The position numbers and the translations under genes are program-made. Source: Flagellimonas hadalis (GTDB lineage Bacteria; Bacteroidota; Bacteroidia; Flavobacteriales; Flavobacteriaceae). Taken from it: DNA of 64,000 nt. How positions within the stretch are numbered: the stretch's first letter is position 1; the number at the start of each line of letters is the position of its first letter. Positions 14,673-22,345 of this stretch are shown here, one piece after another. The DNA lies in NCBI RefSeq assembly GCF_007785775.2, contig NZ_VNIK02000003.1, positions 276,902-340,901 on the forward strand, in the 5' to 3' direction. The notes beneath the pieces were generated by a model. It saw nothing but the letters and a program-made list of their open reading frames with translations, ran no database searches and was not told the origin of the DNA.

Positions 14673-16877
14673 TTAGTCTTTATTTTCTGATAGCAGTTCA
14701 CCTGTCTCCTTTATCTTGATGTCCGTGCCCAACCGTTGTAGGTAGGCAATAAGGGCAACAATCTCACGGTCGCGCATCTGCACAAAGTCCAACCCGTTTT
14801 CCTCGGCATATTTCTTGTCCGCCTCGTAGGTCTTGACAAACTCTGGGTCCGCATATAGGCTTTTCTCTATTTTTTCCGCCTGCTCTGCCATCGTCTGCGA
14901 TGCATTGGCGATATCTTCATCGGTATAGGGAACACCCAGTTTCACCATGGCCTCCATCTTGGCCTGTACCTTGCTCCTGTCGTGTTCGTCCTTCACCAAC
15001 CATTCGTAGGAAGGCATAATGGAGCCTGCGGATGTACTCTGGGGATCGTACATGTGGTTCAGGTGCCAGTTGTCCGAATATTTGCCCCCTACCCTGAGCA
15101 AATCGGGGCCCGTACGTTTACTTCCCCAAAGGAAGGGGTGATCATACACAAACTCTCCTGCTTTGGCATATTCCCCGTACCGTTCCACCTCACTTCGGAA
15201 AGGTCTGATCATTTGGGAATGGCATCCCACACAGCCTTCACGGATATAGAGATCTCGTCCTTCCAGTTCCAGGGGAGTATAGGGTTTCACACTGGAAATG
15301 GTCGGGATATTGGATTTTACCAATATGGTGGGAACGATCTGTACGATTCCCCCAATCAAGATGGCAATGGTGGCTAAAATGGTCAGCTGCACCGGTTTTC
15401 TCTCCAACCAATTGTGGAAGGTTTCGCCGGCAACCCTTCTTTTGGAAACACGTGTCAATGCAGGTGCTTCCACCAATTCGTCTTCTACCTTACTACCGGA
15501 TTTGATGGTCCGTACCACATTGTACAGCATCACGAACACCCCTAGAATATAAAGACTGCCCCCAATCGCCCTCATCCAGTACATCGGGATGATCTGGGAT
15601 ACAGTTTCCAAAAAGTTACCGTACACCAAGGTACCATCGGGATTAAAATCTTTCCACATCAAGGCTTGGGTGAACCCGGCCACATACATGGGCAGTGCAT
15701 AGAGCACGATACCCAAGGTGCCGATCCAGAAATGGAAATTGGCCAGTCCTTTGGAGTGCAGGTCCGTCTTGAACATTCTGGGTACCAACCAATAGACCAT
15801 ACCAAAGGTAAGGAAGCCGTTCCAGGCCAAGGCACCTACGTGTACGTGGGCAATGATCCAGTCACTGAAGTGGGCAATGGCATTCACGTTCTTCAACGAG
15901 AGCATAGGGCCTTCAAAAGTGGCCATTCCGTATCCTGTGATGGCAACCACCATAAATTTCAAGGTGGCATCGGTACGTACCTTGTCCCATACCCCTCGAA
16001 GGGTCAACAATCCATTGATCATACCACCCCATGAAGGCGCGATCAACATCACGGAGAACACAACCCCCAAGTTCTGTGCCCAATCGGGCAGGGAAGAATA
16101 GAGAAGGTGGTGCGGTCCTGCCCAGATATAAATGAATATGAGGGACCAAAAGTGGACGATGGACAACCTATAGGAGTAAATGGGCCTGTTCGCCGCTTTG
16201 GGCACGAAGTAGTACATCAACCCCAAGAAAGGTGTGGTCAAGAAAAAGGCCACGGCATTGTGTCCGTACCACCATTGTACCAGTGCATCCTGCACCCCGG
16301 CATAGACCGAATAACTTTTCAGGGCCGTGACGGGAAGCTCCAAACTGTTGAAAATATGGAGTACCGCAACGGTAACAAAGGTCGCCAGATAGAACCAAAT
16401 GGCCACATAAAGGTGCCTTTGCCTCCTTTTGAGGATGGTGCCGATAAGGTTCCATCCAAAGACTACCCAGACCACGGCGATGGCGAGATCTATGGGCCAT
16501 TCCAGCTCGGCATACTCCTTGGATGTGGTGTACCCCAAGGGCAATGTGATGGCCGCGGCCACGATGATCAACTGCCAGCCCCAGAAATTGAAATTGCTCA
16601 GAAAATCACTGAACATCCGGGCCTTGAGCAGGCGTTGGGTGGAGTAATAGACTCCCGCGAAGATGGCGTTGCCCACGAACGCAAAGATCACCGCATTGGT
16701 GTGTAGGGGACGCAAACGTCCAAAACTCAACCACGGGATGCCCTCCGTAACATTCGGGAACAAGAACATGAAGGCCAGTAAAAGCCCCACGGCCATACCT
16801 ACCACGCCCCATAGCATGGTGGCGTACAAGAACTTTTGCACGATTTTGTTATCGTAGCGGAACTGCTGTATTTCCAT
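14673..16877 (-). CDS. ccoNO: cbb3 cytochrome c oxidase subunits I and II fused (CcoN-CcoO)
   Basis: A 734-residue fusion. Residues 1 to about 460 are CcoN, the haem-copper catalytic subunit: haem ligand H59 (RPLHTNAV), CuB ligands H206 (GHNAVAFF) and H256-H257 (AGPHHLLY), and the haem ligand pair in AHVHVGALAWN (H344, H346). After a linker and one more helix (about 497-520) the CcoO part begins KPYTPLELEGRDLY and carries the haem c motif C549-VGC-H553, then the Pro-rich CcoO signature TGPDLLRVGGKYSDNWH. The enzyme reduces O2 at low concentration and pumps protons. Fusion of the two subunits is a Bacteroidota trait. It begins two bases after the ccoS stop. Confidence 0.96.
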   Translation of the reverse strand: MEIQQFRYDNKIVQKFLYATMLWGVVGMAVGLLLAFMFLFPNVTEGIPWLSFGRLRPLHTNAVIFAFVGNAIFAGVYYSTQRLLKARMFSDFLSNFNFWGWQLIIVAAAITLPLGYTTSKEYAELEWPIDLAIAVVWVVFGWNLIGTILKRRQRHLYVAIWFYLATFVTVAVLHIFNSLELPVTALKSYSVYAGVQDALVQWWYGHNAVAFFLTTPFLGLMYYFVPKAANRPIYSYRLSIVHFWSLIFIYIWAGPHHLLYSSLPDWAQNLGVVFSVMLIAPSWGGMINGLLTLRGVWDKVRTDATLKFMVVAITGYGMATFEGPMLSLKNVNAIAHFSDWIIAHVHVGALAWNGFLTFGMVYWLVPRMFKTDLHSKGLANFHFWIGTLGIVLYALPMYVAGFTQALMWKDFNPDGTLVYGNFLETVSQIIPMYWMRAIGGSLYILGVFVMLYNVVRTIKSGSKVEDELVEAPALTRVSKRRVAGETFHNWLERKPVQLTILATIAILIGGIVQIVPTILVKSNIPTISSVKPYTPLELEGRDLYIREGCVGCHSQMIRPFRSEVERYGEYAKAGEFVYDHPFLWGSKRTGPDLLRVGGKYSDNWHLNHMYDPQSTSAGSIMPSYEWLVKDEHDRSKVQAKMEAMVKLGVPYTDEDIANASQTMAEQAEKIEKSLYADPEFVKTYEADKKYAEENGLDFVQMRDREIVALIAYLQRLGTDIKIKETGELLSENKD

Positions 16878-16879
16878 AT

Positions 16880-17089
16880 TTATTGGTTTGTACTATTTTC
16901 TGTTTGATTTTTTCCTTTGATCTGATCGGTTCCGTTGGCCTCCCCCACTACCTCATCCTCAAAGAGCATGCGTACCGAAGGGGTATAGGTGTCATCATAT
17001 TGTCCTTTTCTGACCGATAGGACAAATGCTGCAAAAAAGACCACTGCCACTAAGATGCTGATGGCCAACAACACATAAATAACACTCAT
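16880..17089 (-). CDS. ccoS: cbb3 oxidase maturation protein CcoS
   Basis: A 69-residue protein with one N-terminal helix (VIYVLLAISILVAVVFFAAFVLSV) followed by RKGQYDDTYTPSVRML, the CcoS hallmark, then an acidic hydrophilic tail. CcoS is needed for cofactor insertion into CcoN. It is the first gene of the operon. Its ATG lies about 15 bases from the predicted start of transcription, so the mRNA leader is very short. Confidence 0.92.
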   Translation of the reverse strand: MSVIYVLLAISILVAVVFFAAFVLSVRKGQYDDTYTPSVRMLFEDEVVGEANGTDQIKGKNQTENSTNQ

Positions 17090-17139
17090 ACCTGCCTTAA
17101 TTTGAGGGTAAAACTACTGTGATGGTACGTTGAAAAGAA

Positions 17140-17151
17140 TGATATATATCA
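17140..17151 (-). promoter_or_regulatory. Fnr-like box of the cco operon, overlapping the ccoI stop codon
   Basis: TGAT-ATAT-ATCA is a perfect palindrome. The -7 element TAGTTTTA occupies 17109-17116 on the minus strand, giving a start near 17104 and the box centre at -41.5. The last three bases of the box (17149-17151) are the complement of the ccoI TGA stop, so the operator is partly coding. Confidence 0.75.
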
Positions 17152-19536
17152 GCTTTTAGGATTTTTTAATCCGTTGCCCAAAAAATTGGTCGCCACAGTG
17201 GTAAAGACCACAATACTGATGGAGCTCAAAGGCATCAATATAGCCGCAATGACGGGTTGCAACTGGCCCGTTACGGCAAAGTACACCCCGACCACATTGT
17301 AGCACAGGGAGAGCAAAAAGCTCATTTTGATGACCCGGATGGATTTTTGCGAGAGGTGGATGAACTTGGGCAACAGGGACATCCGTGAAGCATCCAATAT
17401 GCCATCACAGGCCGGCGAGAACACATTGATGTTCTCCGATATGGCAATGCCCACATTGCTCTGCGCCAAAGCCCCGGCATCGTTCAGCCCATCGCCCACC
17501 ATGAGCACATTGTGCCCCTCCTGCAATCCTTTGATATATTCCAGTTTATCCTCAGGTTTTTGGTTGAACAGCATTTGGGTCTTTTGCGGGAGCAGTTCTT
17601 GCAGTTGGTGTCGTTCACCATCATTGTCCCCGGAAAGTATGCCCAGTTCCAAATGCTGCCCAAGCGTTTCAAAAACTCGGTCTATGCCTTCCCTGTAGGT
17701 GTTCTTGAACACAAAACGCCCTTTGATGTCCTCGTCCGCACGCACATAGACCGAGGTGTCGGCCACATGGATGGACGGTTCTTTCCCCACATAGATAGCA
17801 GACCCCACTTTAATGGAATGTTCCTTGGCCCTTCCCTCCAGACCTTTGCCTGTATGTTCCTGGAATTCATCCAAGGTCATAATGGCATTCGACTTGAGTA
17901 TATCGTACAGTGATCGGCTCAAGGGATGGTTGGATGCCCTGAGCGTGGTTTTCAGTAGGGCTGTTTCCTCCTGGGTCAATTCCACCCCTTCATAGAGGAT
18001 GGTGTCCTTTTTATTGGTGGTCAATGTGCCCGTTTTATCAAAAATGGCCATATCGATTTTGGCCAAGCGTTCTATAACACTTGCATTTTTCAGGTAGAAT
18101 TTGTGCTTCCCAAAGATGCGGAGCATATTGCCCAGCGTGAAGGGTGCTGCCAACGCAATGGCACAGGGACAGGCAATGATCAAAACGGAAGTGAACACAT
18201 TAAGGGCCATACCGGGCCTATAGACCAGCCAAAAAACAGTGGCCAATAGGGCTATGGTGAGAACGGCGGCGGTGAAACGCTTCCCGATACTGTCCGTCAA
18301 GGTTTGGAACTGGCTTGCCCTGTCCTTGGAAAAAACGGAATTGCCCCACAATTGGGTCAGGTAGCTCTGCGAAACGGACTTCAGCACCTCTACTTCCAAA
18401 ATTCCGGCCATTTGCCTTCCCCCAGCGAACAGCTTATCGCCAGATTGTTTGTGGACCGCATCGGACTCCCCTGTCACAAAACTGTAGTCTATCTGGGCCG
18501 CTCCCTTGATCAACACACAATCCACGGGTATGATCTCGTGGCTTCGGATCAGGATCCGATCCCCCACATCCACTTTATAGACCTGTACGTTCTCCTCTTT
18601 GCCGTCCTGCATCAAACGGGTCACCGCCATAGGGAAATAGGATTTGTAGTCCCGCTCAAAAGAAAGGTAGGCATAGGTTTTCTGCTGAAAGAATTTCCCC
18701 AACAACAGAAAGAACACCAAACCGGTAAGACTATCAAAAAACCCGGAACCCAAATCGAAGATGATATCGACAGTGCTTCGTATGAAAAGTGCCAGAATGC
18801 CCAATGCGATGGGCACATCGATATTGAGCAGCTTGGTCCGAAGCCCTTTATAAGCTGCTGTAAAGTAATCCTGACCTGCATAGAAGACCACAGGCAGGGA
18901 AAAGGCGAACATCAACCAGCGGAAAACCGGTTTGTATTGGTCCAGCCAGAATTCCTCCACCTCAAAATATTCCGGGAAGGAAAGCAGCATCACATTGCCA
19001 AAGGCAAAACCTGCGACCCCCAACTTGTAGATGAGCGAGCGGTCCACCCTATGGCTTTTCTTGTTGTATTCTTCCAAAGAGATATAGGGCTCGTACCCTA
19101 TGCTCCCCAACAAGAGCACCAAGGTCTTCAGGGAAAAATCGGCTGTCCTGTAGGTGACACGGATGGTCTTTTTGGGAAAATCCACTTGGGACGCTGTGAT
19201 GGACTTGTGCAAACGGTTCAGGTTTTCCAATACCCAGATGCAAGAGCTACAGTGAATGGTGGGAATGCCCAGGTTCACCACCTGCACGCCTTCTTCATTG
19301 AACTCCACCAACTGTCCCACGATTTCCTGATTGTCCAGAAAATCATATTTCTTGGTGATCTCATTGGGCGTGGTCCCGGCCTTGGCCTCTATCTCATAAT
19401 AGGCGGATAGGCCGTTGGAAGTGAAAATTTCGTACACGGTCTTGCAGCCATTGCAACAAAAATCCTTTTCATCATAGTGCACCGTGCCATTTCCACACTC
19501 ATCCCCACAATGGTAACAGGTCGTGTTTGCCATCAT
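17149..19536 (-). CDS. ccoI: Copper-transporting P-type ATPase for cbb3 oxidase assembly (CcoI/FixI)
   Basis: A 795-residue P1B-type ATPase. The N-terminus has a Cys-rich zinc-finger-like region (C7, C10, C14, C27, C28, C31). A heavy-metal-associated domain with CSSC at 96-99 follows, then eight helices with the metal site CPC in IIACPCAIALAAPF (about 455), the phosphorylation motif DKTGTLT (about 497) and the hinge GDGLNDAGAL (about 680). This Cys-rich N-terminus plus context assigns it to CcoI/FixI, which exports copper for CuB of the oxidase, and not to detoxifying CopA. Two ATGs are adjacent (19536, 19533). Its promoter shares one Fnr-like box with the divergent regulator gene. Confidence 0.93.
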   Translation of the reverse strand: MMANTTCYHCGDECGNGTVHYDEKDFCCNGCKTVYEIFTSNGLSAYYEIEAKAGTTPNEITKKYDFLDNQEIVGQLVEFNEEGVQVVNLGIPTIHCSSCIWVLENLNRLHKSITASQVDFPKKTIRVTYRTADFSLKTLVLLLGSIGYEPYISLEEYNKKSHRVDRSLIYKLGVAGFAFGNVMLLSFPEYFEVEEFWLDQYKPVFRWLMFAFSLPVVFYAGQDYFTAAYKGLRTKLLNIDVPIALGILALFIRSTVDIIFDLGSGFFDSLTGLVFFLLLGKFFQQKTYAYLSFERDYKSYFPMAVTRLMQDGKEENVQVYKVDVGDRILIRSHEIIPVDCVLIKGAAQIDYSFVTGESDAVHKQSGDKLFAGGRQMAGILEVEVLKSVSQSYLTQLWGNSVFSKDRASQFQTLTDSIGKRFTAAVLTIALLATVFWLVYRPGMALNVFTSVLIIACPCAIALAAPFTLGNMLRIFGKHKFYLKNASVIERLAKIDMAIFDKTGTLTTNKKDTILYEGVELTQEETALLKTTLRASNHPLSRSLYDILKSNAIMTLDEFQEHTGKGLEGRAKEHSIKVGSAIYVGKEPSIHVADTSVYVRADEDIKGRFVFKNTYREGIDRVFETLGQHLELGILSGDNDGERHQLQELLPQKTQMLFNQKPEDKLEYIKGLQEGHNVLMVGDGLNDAGALAQSNVGIAISENINVFSPACDGILDASRMSLLPKFIHLSQKSIRVIKMSFLLSLCYNVVGVYFAVTGQLQPVIAAILMPLSSISIVVFTTVATNFLGNGLKNPKS

Positions 19537-19592
19537 TGAACATTTGCTTTATACCTGGGCACAAAGTTGTAATACGATTCCTCATAAAAATA

Positions 19593-19604
19593 TGATATTT
19601 ATCA
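19593..19604. promoter_or_regulatory. Shared Fnr-like box between ccoI and the fnr-like gene
   Basis: TGAT-ATTT-ATCA lies in the 122-base divergent gap. On the plus strand TAAATTTG (19628-19635) and on the minus strand CAACTTTG (19562-19569) both have their first base 29.5 bases from the box centre. One site therefore sits at -41.5 for both promoters, with starts near 19640 and 19557. Confidence 0.75.
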
Positions 19605-19658
19605 GTTTATACCCAATTACCAACCCTTAAATTTGTCCTCTCAGGTAAACTAATCCAC

Positions 19659-20348
19659 ATGGAAAGCAGATGTGAAAATTGTATCATAAGACAGTTCAAT
19701 TCGCTCCGGGCCATGAGCAAGGAAGAATTGAAGACGGTATCCGACTCCAAGACCACAAAGATCATTAAAAAAGGCCAGCCCCTTTTTGAGGAGGGCGACA
19801 AGCTCAATGGGGTCTATTGTGTTCGCAACGGGGTCTCCAAACTTTCCAAACTAAGCGCAAACGGCAAAGACCAGATCGTAAAATTGGCCACCAAAGGTGA
19901 AGTTCTTGGCCAGCGCTCGGTAATAGCCGAGGAGAGCACCAATCTTTCCGCGATTGCCGTAAGTGATATGGAAGTCTGTTTTATTCCAAAGGAAAGCATT
20001 ACCCACACCCTTCAAAGGAACCCCAATTTCACCTTGGAAGTGTTGAGGCACATGGCACACGACCTGAAGGAAGCGGACGATGTGATTGTGAACATCTCCC
20101 AAAAAACCGTGAAACAGCGGGTAGCCGAGGCCTTTCTATATCTAAGGAACAACTTTGGGGAGGACAAGGACGGCTTTTTGGCCCTTACCCTGTCCCGGGA
20201 GGACATCTCCAATGTAGTGGGCACGGCAACGGAATCTGCCATCAGGATCATTTCGGAATTCAAGAAAAAAGGGCTTATCCATACCTCTGGCAAAAAAATA
20301 GGCATTAAAGATGAGCGCAAACTCATCGAAATGGTGGAAGGCTTCTAA
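19659..20348 (+). CDS. Crp/Fnr family transcriptional regulator, Fnr-like
   Basis: A 229-residue regulator with an N-terminal C5-x2-C8 pair, a cyclic-nucleotide-binding-type beta roll (about 30-120), a dimer helix (VLRHMAHDLKEADDVIV) and a C-terminal winged helix-turn-helix (about 165-225). The recognition helix reads GTATESAIRIISEF. Glu and Arg at the spacing E-x3-R correspond to the Fnr/Crp contacts with the TGA core. C107 in MEVCFIP aligns with the fourth cluster Cys of E. coli Fnr (MVCEIP) and C54 is an extra Cys, but the third N-terminal Cys is absent. Oxygen or redox sensing is likely but the cluster type is unclear. It probably controls its own promoter and the neighbouring boxes. Confidence 0.88.
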   Translation: MESRCENCIIRQFNSLRAMSKEELKTVSDSKTTKIIKKGQPLFEEGDKLNGVYCVRNGVSKLSKLSANGKDQIVKLATKGEVLGQRSVIAEESTNLSAIAVSDMEVCFIPKESITHTLQRNPNFTLEVLRHMAHDLKEADDVIVNISQKTVKQRVAEAFLYLRNNFGEDKDGFLALTLSREDISNVVGTATESAIRIISEFKKKGLIHTSGKKIGIKDERKLIEMVEGF

Positions 20349-20363
20349 GGGACTTCCAAAACC

Positions 20364-20375
20364 TGACAATTGTCA
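20364..20375 (+). promoter_or_regulatory. Fnr-like box of the third usp promoter
   Basis: TGAC-AATT-GTCA is fully symmetric. The -7 element TAATTTTA is at 20399-20406, giving a start near 20411 and the box centre at -41.5. Confidence 0.7.
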
Positions 20376-20428
20376 TAGTATCCCCATCGCCGCAAGGCTA
20401 ATTTTATCGCATCTAAAAATTTCGTCAG

Positions 20429-21343
20429 ATGCAAAGGATTCTCATACCCACGGATTTTTCGGAAAATGCCTGGAACGCCATTGATTATGCGATGCAGCTT
20501 TTCCGCAACAAGCGTTGTACTTTTTATCTGCTGAACACCTATACGCCCGTGATTCCGAGCAGTCGTTTCATGGCCAAAATGATCGATGGCGTTCGCATAG
20601 TGGATGCCGTGAGGGACACTTCTGAGAGGGGACTGCAAAAAACGGTGGCACGAATCAAGGACAAGTACAGGAATCCCAACCACAGTTTTGAAACGATTTC
20701 TTCCTTCAATCTTTTGGCGGAAGAGGTCAAGGACATTGTGGCCTCTTTCGGCATCCATTTGGTGATTACGGGAACCAAGGGAGCTTCCGGAGCGGATGAG
20801 GTTTTTATGGGGAGCAACACGGTCCGCATGATAAAAAGTGCCAAAAAATGCCCCATCTTGGCCATTCCCCATCATTTTGAGTTCGTTACGCCCACCGAAA
20901 TCGCTTTTGCAACGGATTTTACCCGGTTCTATACTACCTCGGAACTATCGCCCCTCATCGAAATTGCAAAAATGTTCCGGGCCACCGTTCGGATCGTGCA
21001 TGTTCAGTACAGTATCAAGGCTTTGACGGAACTCCAACAGTTCAACCTGAACATGTTGCGGAGGTATTTGGGTGGTGTGGAACACTATGTGCACACGGTC
21101 TCTGAGCTCAACTCGATTTCACAGACACTGGAAATGTTCTCCCAAGAACTGGACATCCACTTGCTGGCCATGCTGAACTACCAGCACAGTTATATGGAAA
21201 AAATGACCCGTGAGCCCATTGTGAAACGAACTGCTTTCCATACGCAGATCCCCCTGTTGGTCATTCCTGAATTGAGCATGGAGGGAATCTCTTCCGAGAA
21301 GGAGGAAGAGGAAGAAGAACAGAGTATACAGGCACATAATTGA
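20429..21343 (+). CDS. Universal stress protein, tandem UspA domains with acidic tail
   Basis: A 304-residue Usp. Domain one starts RILIPTDFSENAWNAIDYA and has the ATP loop GTKGASGADEVFMGS, then CPILAIP. Domain two (about 155-285) starts EIAFATDFTRFYTTSEL and lacks a clear ATP loop (MLNYQHSYMEKMTREP). The C-terminus is a run of Glu (EKEEEEEE). The gene stands alone behind an Fnr-box promoter directly after the regulator gene, making it the third usp of the low-oxygen island. Confidence 0.87.
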   Translation: MQRILIPTDFSENAWNAIDYAMQLFRNKRCTFYLLNTYTPVIPSSRFMAKMIDGVRIVDAVRDTSERGLQKTVARIKDKYRNPNHSFETISSFNLLAEEVKDIVASFGIHLVITGTKGASGADEVFMGSNTVRMIKSAKKCPILAIPHHFEFVTPTEIAFATDFTRFYTTSELSPLIEIAKMFRATVRIVHVQYSIKALTELQQFNLNMLRRYLGGVEHYVHTVSELNSISQTLEMFSQELDIHLLAMLNYQHSYMEKMTREPIVKRTAFHTQIPLLVIPELSMEGISSEKEEEEEEQSIQAHN

Positions 21344-21370
21344 TCATCTTGTCCTTATCTTTATGTTTTC

Positions 21371-21385
21371 CCCGATACCATCGGG
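21371..21385 (+). other. Short perfect hairpin in the leader of the dehydratase gene
   Basis: CCCGAT-ACC-ATCGGG can form a 6-bp stem with a 3-base loop ending 12 bases before the start codon of the threonine dehydratase gene. It may affect translation initiation. It is too small to be called a riboswitch. Confidence 0.3.
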
Positions 21386-21397
21386 CCCAATAAGACT

Positions 21398-22345
21398 ATG
21401 GACAAACAACAACTTATTGACTGTCACGAGCGGATAAAGCCTTTTATCCACAATACACCAGTGCTAACTTCCCATTTGATGGATGAGATGGCAGGGGCCC
21501 AATTGTTCTTCAAATGTGAAAATTTTCAAAGGATGGGTGCCTTTAAGATGCGGGGAGCGGCCAATGCCATCATGCAATTGACCGAAGGACAAAAACGGAA
21601 CGGGGTGGTCACCCACTCCTCCGGAAACTTTGCACAGGCACTTTCCCTAGCGGCCCAAAGCCTTGGCGTAAAGGCCCATATTGTGATGCCCAAAAATGCG
21701 CCACAGGTGAAGAAAGATGCAGTTCGGGGCTATGGGGGCATCATTGTGGAATGCGAACCTACCCTACAGGCCCGGGAACACGAATCCAAACAAATTGAAG
21801 AAAAATACGGGGCCACCTTTATCCACCCTTCCAATGACGATGCGGTCATTTTGGGACAAGGGACCGCAGGCAAGGAGTTATTGGAACTACATCCAGACCT
21901 CGATTACGTAATCACCCCTGTTGGTGGTGGCGGGTTGATTGCGGGTACCGCCCTTGCTGTTGCCTATTTTGGGAAAAATTGCAAAACGATCGGTGGGGAA
22001 CCTTTTGAAGTGGATGACGCCTACAGGTCGCTCCTGAGTGGGACCATTGAGGGGAACACGACCATCAACACTACTGCCGATGGACTTAAGACCCAATTGG
22101 GGGACCGAAATTTTCCCATCATCCAAAAGCATGTGGAGCGAATCATCCGGGTAACGGAAGAGGAAATTGTATCTGCCATGCGATTGATCTGGGAACGGTT
22201 GAAAATAGTCTGTGAACCATCAAGTGCCGTCGCCCTGGCCGCCATCCTCAGGGAAAAAGAAGCGTTTAAGAACCAAAAACTCGGGGTTATCATTTCCGGC
22301 GGAAATGTGGATCTGGACCATTTGCCCTTCCAAAAGAATTTTTAG
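21398..22345 (+). CDS. PLP-dependent threonine/serine dehydratase (ammonia-lyase)
   Basis: A 315-residue fold-type II PLP enzyme. The PLP lysine is in FQRMGAFKMRGAANA and the phosphate-binding glycine loop is TPVGGGGLIAGTA. THSSGNFAQALSLAA is the substrate Ser/Asn loop, and the C-terminus has ISGGNVDL. It lacks the ACT regulatory domain of biosynthetic IlvA, so it is a catabolic-type threonine dehydratase or a serine racemase/dehydratase. Products are 2-oxobutyrate or pyruvate plus ammonia. It converges on the histidine kinase gene and their stops share TTAG. Confidence 0.88.
   Translation: MDKQQLIDCHERIKPFIHNTPVLTSHLMDEMAGAQLFFKCENFQRMGAFKMRGAANAIMQLTEGQKRNGVVTHSSGNFAQALSLAAQSLGVKAHIVMPKNAPQVKKDAVRGYGGIIVECEPTLQAREHESKQIEEKYGATFIHPSNDDAVILGQGTAGKELLELHPDLDYVITPVGGGGLIAGTALAVAYFGKNCKTIGGEPFEVDDAYRSLLSGTIEGNTTINTTADGLKTQLGDRNFPIIQKHVERIIRVTEEEIVSAMRLIWERLKIVCEPSSAVALAAILREKEAFKNQKLGVIISGGNVDLDHLPFQKNF

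Noticed and set aside
18304-19410. A 368-codon plus-strand frame
   Set aside because: Antisense to ccoI, no domain, rich in His, Gln and Gly as expected from a mirror frame.
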